Assembly (NCBI GenBank): GCA_001898835.1
Contig: MKVM01000001.1
Location: 562,814 to 625,614, forward strand
DNA length: 62,801 bases
Origin: Micrococcales bacterium 72-143
Lineage (GTDB): Bacteria; Actinomycetota; Actinomycetes; Actinomycetales; Microbacteriaceae
Direction of reading: 5' to 3'
The position numbers and the translations under genes are program-made. The notes under the pieces were generated by a model. That model ran no database searches, was not told where the DNA came from, and saw only the letters and a list, made by a program, of their open reading frames with translations. This document shows, one piece after another, positions 43,056 through 51,600 of the stretch (within the stretch, counting starts at the first letter, position 1; every line of letters starts with the position of its first letter).

Positions 43056-43970
43056 TCAGCTGACGACGAAGAACTGCTCGCCGATCTCGACACGGCTGCC
43101 GCGCGCGATCATGTAACGCTTGCCGGGCTCGCACCGCACGACCGGCGCATCCGGCTGCCGGATCACGGTGCCGTTCGTGGAGTAGCGGTCGGCCACCCAG
43201 AACCGCCCGCCCTCCTGCCCGAACTCGACATGCGACTTCGAGACCGACTTCCCGACGTCGAAGATGGGGACCAGCTCGTCGACGTACTCGCCCGGTTCCG
43301 GCGAGGGGTTGCGGCCGATGAGGCCGGTGCCCGCGACCACGATGCTCTCCCCCGTGCTGAACTGCAGCACGTACCGCTCGCCCGGGGCGCGCGCGGCGAC
43401 GATGCGCGTGCTCTCGATGTCCTCGAGGGACGCCGGCTGCGGTGCGAGGAAGCGGGTGGGCGGCACCCCGCTCGCGGAGCCCTCGCCCCACTCCACGGGG
43501 AGGAGCGGCTCGGAAGCCGGCTCGACGCCGTCGGCGGCGGCGTCGAGCCCGTCGACGGGCGCGGACTCCTCGGCGCCAGCGAACTCCCCGGGGAGGTCGG
43601 CCTCGCCCGGAGCGTCGGGCTTCTCCGAGGCACCGGGTTCCCCCGCGGAGTCGTCGCGCAGATCGAGAGGCGGCTCGGACACGGTGTCGGGGCGCACCGG
43701 ATCCGGGATCGGGGTGGCCCCCGTCATCGGTCGCAGGACGAACCCGCACTCGCCGCAGAAGATGTCGCCGTCATCGATCGCGCTCCCGCACTGCGGGCAG
43801 TGCGGCGCGTGGAGCCCCGGCGACGCGGGCGCTACGGCAGCGACGGGGGTAGAGGGGGAAGCAGTAGCCGCCGGTCGCGCCACCGGTGCCGGCTCGGCCA
43901 CCGACCGCCCGCACTCGACGCAGAAGAGAGCCCCCGCGGGCAGCGGGGTGCCGCAGTAGCCGCAGTTCAT
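43056..43970 (-). CDS. Double zinc-ribbon FHA-domain protein
   Basis: A 304-residue cytosolic protein. Two N-terminal zinc ribbons use Cys3, 6, 17, 20 and Cys58, 61, 72, 75. An acidic, Pro/Glu-rich linker (about 85-170) follows. A C-terminal FHA domain (about 205-304) shows GLIGRNP (216-222), SKSHVEF (244-250) and DRYSTNGT (261-268), the phosphothreonine-binding pattern. It should read phosphorylation by the kinase at 54584. Thr188 in DIESTRIV, just before the FHA domain, is a possible phospho-site by analogy with other FHA regulators. GAGGAGC precedes the ATG, which overlaps the upstream stop. Confidence 0.85.
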   Translation of the reverse strand: MNCGYCGTPLPAGALFCVECGRSVAEPAPVARPAATASPSTPVAAVAPASPGLHAPHCPQCGSAIDDGDIFCGECGFVLRPMTGATPIPDPVRPDTVSEPPLDLRDDSAGEPGASEKPDAPGEADLPGEFAGAEESAPVDGLDAAADGVEPASEPLLPVEWGEGSASGVPPTRFLAPQPASLEDIESTRIVAARAPGERYVLQFSTGESIVVAGTGLIGRNPSPEPGEYVDELVPIFDVGKSVSKSHVEFGQEGGRFWVADRYSTNGTVIRQPDAPVVRCEPGKRYMIARGSRVEIGEQFFVVS

Positions 43971-46273
43971 GCGCTGCTCCTCGGGCGTCGCAGGAGCTGG
44001 CGGACGGCGCCCCCGCCGAGGGAGCGCAGCGACACGAGCGCACGGATGCGCTCGCGCCGCGTCCGCGAGGCGTCGAGGGAGTGCCGGAGCTCGCCGACGG
44101 CGGTCCAGACGCGGTCGGCATCCGCCTCGCTCGGCGGGTCGGGGGCGAACACGGCGCGATCGACGACGGCCGCGAGCACACGCGACGGGAGCGTGCCCAC
44201 CGCGGCGGCGAGCTCGGCGCGCGTCGCCGCGGGAGGCGGCGCGATCCCGCGATCCACGACGAGGTCGGCGAACTCGTCCCATCCCCCGCGGATGCGCTCG
44301 ATCGCGGCGGGCGCCGTGCGGCGCAGGTGCCGCCGACGCAACTTCGCGCCGATCACCACGAGGAACGGCGACAGGGCGATGAGCAGGGCGAGGGTCCCCA
44401 CGCCCACGACCCGCGCCACCTGCAGGAGCACCTCGAGGGTCGTGTCGGGCACCACCGGATCGTCCGCGGCCGTATCCGGGTCGACCTGCTCGTCGCGCGG
44501 GTCCGGCCTGTCGGCGGGGGGCGGCACGATCGACTCGGGGCGGGAGATGGGCGTCGGGTCCTCGGGCTCCTCCTCGGGGATGGGGCGCACCGGCGGCACC
44601 GGGTCGACGGCGACCCAGCCGGCGCCGGCGGTGGCGACCTCGATCCACGCCGTGATGTCGCCGCCGCGCACGACCGTCGTGGCGTCGGCACCCGCCGATT
44701 CGGGCGCGAAGCCCACGACGACCCGTGAGGGGAAGCCGAGCCTCGTGGCGATGAGGGATGCGGCGACGGCGTACTGCTCGGCGTCGCCGATCATCTGGGA
44801 GCCGTCGAAGAGCTCCGCGATGCGATCCAGCGAGTGTCCCGAGCGGCTCGCCGGCTCGTCCGGCGAGAGGCCGTGGCTGATGTATCCCTCGGTGCGCAGG
44901 TGGTCGATCGCGGCGACGAGCTGCGCGCCCGCCCCCTGGATGCCCTGCACCCAGCCGTCGAGCGTCGTCGTGAGCTCCTCCGGCGGGTCCGCGGTCCTCG
45001 GCACATCGGCGGCGCCGGGGACCGCGCTGCCGAGTCCCTCCAGCGCGACCGGGCGTGGCAGCACCGCGTCGAGCCGGTACCGGTCGCCGGCGCCGACGCC
45101 GTCGAGCTCGACGGCGGTGCCGCTCGTGCCGTTGAAGGCGAAGCCGTCCTCGAGCCGCGCCCCGTCGGCTCCGCGGAAGTCGATGTCCTCGAGCATCCCC
45201 ACGGTCGGCACCCACACGCCCGAGTAGCCCTCGAGCTCGACGTCGACCTTCACCGCATCCGTGCCGGACGCCGTCTGATCGACGCGCGAGGGCATCCGTA
45301 CGAACACACCGGAGGCCGAGTCGACGCTCGCGCTGCCGACCGCGTAGACGACACCGTCATAGCTGTCGAGCGTCGCGATCCGGATGCGGGCACCCGACGG
45401 CAGGCCGGTCACCCGCATCATGACCTCGTCCACGCGGTCGTCGCGCAGGTACCTGCGGAATCCCGCGAGCGGGCTCGTGTGGTCGCGCGGCTCGAACGGC
45501 TGGACGATCGCGGTGCGGAGCACCTGGCGGTCGCCGTTCGGCTGCAGGACGATGCCGGTCACGAGGGAGCCGAATGCCGCCACCGCGAACACCAGCACTC
45601 CCCCGATGAGGGTGCGCGCCTCGACGCCGAGGCGGAAGCCGGCGCCTGCCGCGTCGCGTTCGCGACCGCGGGTCGCCGCGCGACGGCGGCGCCAGCGCCA
45701 CCAGCTGATCCAGCCGACGCCCGCGACGAGGATCCCGATGCCGAGCGGGATCGGCGCCGTCGCGGTGCTCGGCCCGAACGCGATCCCCACGAGGAACACC
45801 AGAACGGGCGGGATCACGGCGAACTCCCCGTATCGTGCCCGCAGGGCGATGCTGCCCGCGACGACGGTCGCCGTCAGCAGGAGCACGAGCGCGGGCACGA
45901 GCAGCGCCTGGTAGTCGCCCACCGGGAGCGTGATCGTGAGCAGCTGCTTCCAGCCGAGGGCGACGCCCGCGAAGAGCTCGACGAGGCCGTCGACGCTCGG
46001 CAGCACGCCTGCGATCGCCTTGCCCGGTACGGCGAGCGGCACGCCCACGAGTGCGAACACCGCGACGGTGACCACCCCGACGAGCCACGCCCGCCAGCGG
46101 AACAGCGCCCCGGCGAGCGCGACGAGCGTGCCGAGCGCGACCGCGACGACGGCCAGCACGACGTATGCGCTCGACTGGTAGATCGGCCACAGCATCACCG
46201 CGGCGAGCCCCATGAGCAGCCACAGCTGTGCGACGTCGCCGAGAGAGCTGAGCGTCGGGCGCGCGGTCCTCAT
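43967..46273 (-). CDS. Transglutaminase-like (TgpA/DUF3488-type) membrane protein with missing catalytic residues
   Basis: A 768-residue protein: six or seven N-terminal membrane helices (about 15-260), an extracytoplasmic transglutaminase-like domain (about 270-570), one more helix (about 625) and a cytoplasmic tail. In active relatives the core has a Cys in a GxCExxA motif and a His in an HAWVE motif. Here the matching segments read GDAEQYA (about 494-500) and ITAWIEV (about 539-545), so Cys is Ala and His is Thr; the third residue, Asp in GWVAVDP (about 553), remains. It is probably a non-catalytic binding domain. It sits between DUF58 and FHA genes with 4-nt overlaps. Confidence 0.87.
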   Translation of the reverse strand: MRTARPTLSSLGDVAQLWLLMGLAAVMLWPIYQSSAYVVLAVVAVALGTLVALAGALFRWRAWLVGVVTVAVFALVGVPLAVPGKAIAGVLPSVDGLVELFAGVALGWKQLLTITLPVGDYQALLVPALVLLLTATVVAGSIALRARYGEFAVIPPVLVFLVGIAFGPSTATAPIPLGIGILVAGVGWISWWRWRRRRAATRGRERDAAGAGFRLGVEARTLIGGVLVFAVAAFGSLVTGIVLQPNGDRQVLRTAIVQPFEPRDHTSPLAGFRRYLRDDRVDEVMMRVTGLPSGARIRIATLDSYDGVVYAVGSASVDSASGVFVRMPSRVDQTASGTDAVKVDVELEGYSGVWVPTVGMLEDIDFRGADGARLEDGFAFNGTSGTAVELDGVGAGDRYRLDAVLPRPVALEGLGSAVPGAADVPRTADPPEELTTTLDGWVQGIQGAGAQLVAAIDHLRTEGYISHGLSPDEPASRSGHSLDRIAELFDGSQMIGDAEQYAVAASLIATRLGFPSRVVVGFAPESAGADATTVVRGGDITAWIEVATAGAGWVAVDPVPPVRPIPEEEPEDPTPISRPESIVPPPADRPDPRDEQVDPDTAADDPVVPDTTLEVLLQVARVVGVGTLALLIALSPFLVVIGAKLRRRHLRRTAPAAIERIRGGWDEFADLVVDRGIAPPPAATRAELAAAVGTLPSRVLAAVVDRAVFAPDPPSEADADRVWTAVGELRHSLDASRTRRERIRALVSLRSLGGGAVRQLLRRPRSSA

Positions 46274-47643
46274 GCGACCGCCGCCGATCTCGCGAGGGCG
46301 AGCCGCAGCTCGTCGAGGTACCCGATGGTGATGACGTTGACGCCCGCGAGCCGTCGCATGCCGGGCACGGCGTCCGGGTCGCACACGACCGCGACGACCT
46401 CGACATCCTGCGGGAAGGCCGCGGCGGCGATGCGGAGCTCGGCGGCCGCGGTGCGTGAGCCGCACACCAGGAACGCGACCGAGATGCCCGGCGTGCCGTC
46501 CGCGACGATGCGGGCCATGTCGCGGACCGGCAGCGCGTCGACGGAGGCGTTCACGACCGCGAGCTCGTCGAGGAGCCGGTCGGGCTGGTGGGTGGCGAGG
46601 GGATGCACGGCGTAGAGGCGCCGCTTGGCGAACTCGGGCGTGATGGCCGAGACGACGACGGAGACGGTGCGCCCGTCGCGGATGGCGCGCACTCCGAGCG
46701 AGCCCGCGGCGCTCACGGCGAGCTCGAACTCGTCTTCGCTCGCGAAATCGTGGGTGGAGAGGCTCAGCGCCACGACCAGGTGGCTGCGGCGGGTCTGCTC
46801 GAACTGCCGCACCATGTAGGTGCCCGTCTTCGCCGTTGACTTCCAGTGGATGTAGCGGCGATCGTCGCCCGTCTGGTACTCGCGGAGCGCGTGGAACGCG
46901 ACATCGCTCGCCGTGAGGTCGCGCGTCGGGCTGCCCTCCAGGTCTCGGATGAGTCCCGTGCTCGTGGAGGGGACGCTCACCGTTCGCGGGTGCACGACGA
47001 GTTCGAGCCGCTCGGTCCAGCTGAGCTCGCGACGGATGAGCCCGAGGGGATCGCCCCGCACGGTGCGGACGGGTCCGACGGCGATGACGCCCCGGCGCTC
47101 GGTGGGGATGGCGAAGTCCTGGGTGTGCGCGGTGGCGCGCCGCAGGCCGGGAAGCGCCAGTTCGACGACCGCGCTGCCGACCGGCACCTCCATGACGGTG
47201 CCCAGGCGGCGTCCGCCGGCGTTGTCGACCGTCACCGCGCCGCGGGCATCCTCTCCGACGACGGCACGCCGGTGCGGGAGGGTGAGCGTCATGCGGTAGG
47301 GCGCGCGCCCGACGAGGAAGGCGGCCGCCGCGAGGGCGAGCAGCACGGCGGTCCAGCCGGCCGCGACGAGCTCGAGCCAGCCGAGGGTGTAGCCCGCACC
47401 GAGCGCGAGCGGGATAACGGCGAGCACGACCCAGCCGAGCGGCGTGATCACGGCGCTCAGCCGCCTGCCGACGGTGGCGAGCGCCCGGCCGATCGCGCGC
47501 GTTCCGCGCACGACCGCGACGACGGCGTCCGCGAGCACGCCTGTGCGCGCCCCGACGATGCGGGCGCGCGTCGTGCCGAGCCCCGCCGTGTCGGATGTCG
47601 TCGTCGACTCGCGGGGACGAGTCGACCGGCCGGGATGGGTCAC
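46270..47643 (-). CDS. DUF58 domain-containing membrane protein
   Basis: A 457-residue protein. After an extended polar N-terminus (1-65) come two membrane helices (about 68-112), then a beta-rich region and the DUF58 core with YQTGDDRRYIHWKSTAKTGTYMVRQFE (about 253-279) and a von-Willebrand-like C-terminal half. DUF58 proteins nearly always pair with MoxR ATPases, as here. Their molecular function is not settled. The GTG start overlaps the MoxR stop and the stop overlaps the TgpA-like start. Confidence 0.88.
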   Translation of the reverse strand: MTHPGRSTRPRESTTTSDTAGLGTTRARIVGARTGVLADAVVAVVRGTRAIGRALATVGRRLSAVITPLGWVVLAVIPLALGAGYTLGWLELVAAGWTAVLLALAAAAFLVGRAPYRMTLTLPHRRAVVGEDARGAVTVDNAGGRRLGTVMEVPVGSAVVELALPGLRRATAHTQDFAIPTERRGVIAVGPVRTVRGDPLGLIRRELSWTERLELVVHPRTVSVPSTSTGLIRDLEGSPTRDLTASDVAFHALREYQTGDDRRYIHWKSTAKTGTYMVRQFEQTRRSHLVVALSLSTHDFASEDEFELAVSAAGSLGVRAIRDGRTVSVVVSAITPEFAKRRLYAVHPLATHQPDRLLDELAVVNASVDALPVRDMARIVADGTPGISVAFLVCGSRTAAAELRIAAAAFPQDVEVVAVVCDPDAVPGMRRLAGVNVITIGYLDELRLALARSAAVA

Positions 47644-48611
47644 ACGGCCTGCCGATCGCTCGGCGGCGGGGTCTCGAGGAGCAGCTGGGAGACGATGCTC
47701 GAGGCGGTGACGCCGTCGAACTCGGCCTCGGGGTCCAGCACCAGGCGGTGCGCGAGCACGGGCTCCGCGAGCGACTTGATGTCGTCGGGTACGACGTAGT
47801 GGCGGCCGCTCGCGGCGGCGAGCGTCTTGGCGGCGCGCACGAGGGCGAGCGCGCCGCGCACGCTGGCGCCGAGACGCACCTCGGTCGCCGACCGGGTGGC
47901 CTCGGCGAGGCGCGAGACGTAGTCGTTGATGGTCGGGTCGACGTGCACGGTGCGCACGAGGGCGGCCAGCTGGACGACCTCCTCCGCGGAGATCACCGAG
48001 GGGATGACGGTGTCGTGGGCCCGCACCCCCGCCCCCTCGAGGATGCGGACGGTCGCCGCGTGGTCGGGGTAGCCGATGGACGCCTTGAGCAGGAAGCGGT
48101 CGAGCTGCGCCTCCGGCAGGCGGTACGTGCCCGCCTGCTCGATGGGGTTCTGCGTCGCGATGACCATGAACGGGGCGCCGACCGGGTGCGTCGCGCCGTC
48201 GACCGTGACGCGGCCCTCCTCCATCACCTCGAGCAGCGCGGCCTGCGTCTTGGGGCTCGCGCGGTTGATCTCGTCGGCGAGCACGACGTTCGCGAAGACG
48301 GGGCCCTCATGGAACTCGAACTGCCCGGAGCGCTGGTCGTAGACGCTCACACCGGTGATGTCGCCCGGCAGCAGGTCGGGGGTGAACTGGATGCGGTTGC
48401 TCGACCCGTCGAGGCTCTGCGCGATCGCACGGGCGAGGGAGGTCTTGCCGGTTCCGGGGAAGTCCTCCAGCAGGAGGTGCCCCTCGCTGAACAGCGCGAT
48501 GAATCCGAGGCGCACGACGAAGGTCTTGCCGAGCAGCACCTGCTCGACGCCGGACACGAGGCGGCCGAACGTCTCGTGGAAGGCGCTCGCCTGCTCGGGC
48601 GTCATCGTCAT
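47640..48611 (-). CDS. MoxR-family AAA ATPase
   Basis: A 323-residue AAA+ ATPase. Walker A FPGTGKTSLA is at 51-60, Walker B VVLADEINRASPKTQAALLEVM at about 109-130, sensor IATQNPIEQAGTYRLPEAQLDRFLL at about 151-175. MoxR proteins act as chaperone-like remodelling ATPases, usually on a DUF58/von-Willebrand partner encoded next door. It begins 25 nt after the giant surface-protein gene, with GAGAGG and GAGGACATC ahead of the ATG, so it has independent translation initiation. Confidence 0.92.
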   Translation of the reverse strand: MTMTPEQASAFHETFGRLVSGVEQVLLGKTFVVRLGFIALFSEGHLLLEDFPGTGKTSLARAIAQSLDGSSNRIQFTPDLLPGDITGVSVYDQRSGQFEFHEGPVFANVVLADEINRASPKTQAALLEVMEEGRVTVDGATHPVGAPFMVIATQNPIEQAGTYRLPEAQLDRFLLKASIGYPDHAATVRILEGAGVRAHDTVIPSVISAEEVVQLAALVRTVHVDPTINDYVSRLAEATRSATEVRLGASVRGALALVRAAKTLAAASGRHYVVPDDIKSLAEPVLAHRLVLDPEAEFDGVTASSIVSQLLLETPPPSDRQAV

Positions 48612-48636
48612 GGGATGTCCTCTCGGGTGGGGTGGG

Positions 48637-51600
48637 TCAGTGCGGCGTGCTCGCCCAGTTGTATGTTCGCGTATACGTCGTGCCGTTGGCGTTCACCGTG
48701 ACGACGAGGTCGGGGTAGTCGTTGCCGAGCACGCCGCCGCCGACGACCTCGCATTGCGGGGTTCCGGGGTCGTCCGATCCGCCGCAGCCGAGCGTGACGG
48801 CGTCGTATCCGGGGACACCGGCGGATGCCACCACGGGGGCGCTGGTCCAGGTCCAGTAGCCCTCCCCGGGGGCGAGCCCCGTGAGCGGGGGCACGGTCTC
48901 GATCGCCTGGAGCCCGGTGAGCTGGATGCTCACCGGGCGGCCGAGATGGATCGGGGCCGACCAGTTGGCGCTGCAGAGCAGCACCTCGGGGTACTGGTGG
49001 CAGGCCTTGAGCTCGACGCTCACGTCGTTGCCGTAGTGCGTCGTCCCCGAGGTCAGGTAGGAGCCGAGCGGGACCGGCGACGACTGGGTCGCGTCCGTGG
49101 TGCCGCCGCTCAGGCGGTAGATCACGGAGTCGGCGCTCGCTCCACCGCCGGTCGTGATCCCCATGAGGCGGAAGTCCCAGTAGCCCCCGTCGCGGGCGGT
49201 CGGTCCGCTGACCGTCGCGTCCGTGACGTCGCCGGGCTGGGCGCGAGGTGTGGCCACGACCGTGGCAGAAGCGGTGCAGCCCTGGCCGTTGTACGCGTAG
49301 ACCGTGAAGCTGTAGCTCGTGTCGGGGGTGAGTCCGGAGAAGGTCGCGCTCGTCGCCGTGCCCACCGACTGCACGCCCGAACCGGACGGCGGGGTGAATG
49401 TGGGCGATCCCGTCTCGACGCCGGTCACGGTGCAGCTCGGGGGCGTGCCGTCGTGGCGGGCCACGTAGTAGTCGGAGATCGCGCGCCCGTTGTCGGAGAA
49501 CGCCCCCGCCCAGCTCACGCTGGCGGTCGTGCCGTCGGTCGTGGAGGCGGATGCGCTCGGGCTCGCGCTGAGGATGGGTGCGCCCGCCGGGGTCGCGGTG
49601 CCGCCCGCCTCGTTCCAGGTCGCGAGCGAGTTGGGGGCCTTGTTGCGTGCGCTCACCGAGAAGCTCGCGGCGCTGCCGTTGGCGATGGCCGGGTTCGCGA
49701 CGATCCGGGAGTACTCGGTGCCGACCGCGTCGCTCGTCGGGACCGTGACGGTGACGCTCTGGCCCGCGACCGTGACGAGATAGGAGTCGATCGGGGTCCC
49801 CGAGCTCGCGGACGGCTTGCGCCACACGACGCGCAGCCCGTGGTCGACCGGGGTCGCCGCGACGGATGCCGGGGGCGGCGGGATGACATCCGACCAGATC
49901 GTGCCGGGGAGCTGGCTCGGGTCGGACTCCCCGATCGCGTTGACCGCGACGACCGAGAGACGCAGGGCGTAGTCGGGTCCGTTGCCGGGCGTCGCGATCG
50001 TGCATCCGGCGGTGAGCGTGCAGCTCGTGGTGGAGGTCGATCCGCCGGCCGCGCTCACCGCGGCGACACGGTACTCGGTGATGGGCGAGTTGTTGGCAGG
50101 CCCGGGCGACCAGGACAGGCGCAGCATGCGGTCGCCGAACTCCACGACCCGCAGGTTGCTGACGGGGTCCGGGACGTCCTGCACCGAGACGGTCACGAGC
50201 CCCCAGGTGTAGCGCTCGCTGTCGCCCGTCGCATCCGCGACCTGGTACTGCAGCGTGACGTCGACGGGCTCGGCCGTGTCGGACACCGTGACGGTGAGCC
50301 GCGAACGGTCGGCACTCGGTGAGATCCCGATGCCCGCGGGCAGGCTCGCCCCGTCGAGCCCGCGGATGGCGACCACCCGCAGCGGCACCTCGGGGAACGG
50401 GTTCGTGGCGTTGTCGTTCGCGAGCACGTCGATGACCGTGGTCTCGCCGCGCTTGGTGATCGCGCGGTCGGGCGCCGGGCGCGCAAGGGGCCTCGTCGAG
50501 GGCACCACCCGCAACTGGACGCGCCCCGCCTGGCCCTCGGTGAGGGCGTCGCGCACCGCGAGGGTGATGCTCGTCGTGCTGCCCTTGATGGCCGCGGCGT
50601 CCGCCGTGACGAGCAGCCGCTGGCCGTTGAGCTGGTAGCTGAAGCCGGTGGGCAGCGGCTCGAGCACCGTGTAGCTCAGCTCGTCGAGGTCGTTGTCGTA
50701 GGGGTACTTCGTGAGCTTGACGAGGTCGAGCTCCTTCTGTTGCCCCGGCTCGAACTCGACCACACCGCCCGTGAACACCGGCGGCTGGTTGTCGCGCGGC
50801 TGCACCTGGATCGGCAGCGAGAGCGTCGTGACGTGCCCGTTCGGATCGGAGGCCGAGGCGCCGTCCGTCACCTCGAAGCTGATCGAGGCCGGGCCCCAGT
50901 AGCGGTCGGCCGAGGTGTACTGCAGCGTGCGCTCGTCGACGACGAGCGGGTCGCCGTTGGCGTGAGTGGCGCGCACCGTGCTGGGGTCGGTGATCCGCAC
51001 ACGGGAGCCGCCGAGCGCGACGACGTACTGCGAGAGGTCGATGCGCAGGGTCGACTCGCTCTTGACGACGAGCAGCGGCGCCTTGGTGTTGATCTGCGGC
51101 AGGGCGTCGTCGTAGCCCGGCACCCAGATGAACGCGTACGAGCGGACGGCGGAGTTCTCGGGGTGCACGACGGCGAACGGGATGATCTGGCTGCGGTTGC
51201 CGATCTCCACCCGGATGCGCTTGTTGGGGAGCACCTGGGCCGAGGTGCCGAAGCCCGGCACGAGCTCGACCCCGAGATCGCGCACGTCGCCGTCGGCGAA
51301 GAACACCCGATCGAGCACGGCGACGTCGACGGTCTCCCGGTCGAGCACGTCGGTCACGCTCAGCACGGAGTCCTCGACGCTCGGGCGCGACAGCGGGGCA
51401 TCGTCGTCCACCGTGACGCGGATGAAGTTGGAGCTCGTCCCGCCCGTCGCGTTCTCGATCGTGTAGATGACGCTGTAGTCGCCCACCTGTCGCGGCGGCG
51501 TGATCTTCACGATGTCGTCGCCGACGATCTCGGCCGCGACGTCGGCCGTCGTCGGCTCCACCTGGCGGATGCTGAGCGCCGCGCCGTCGGGGTCGGAGTC

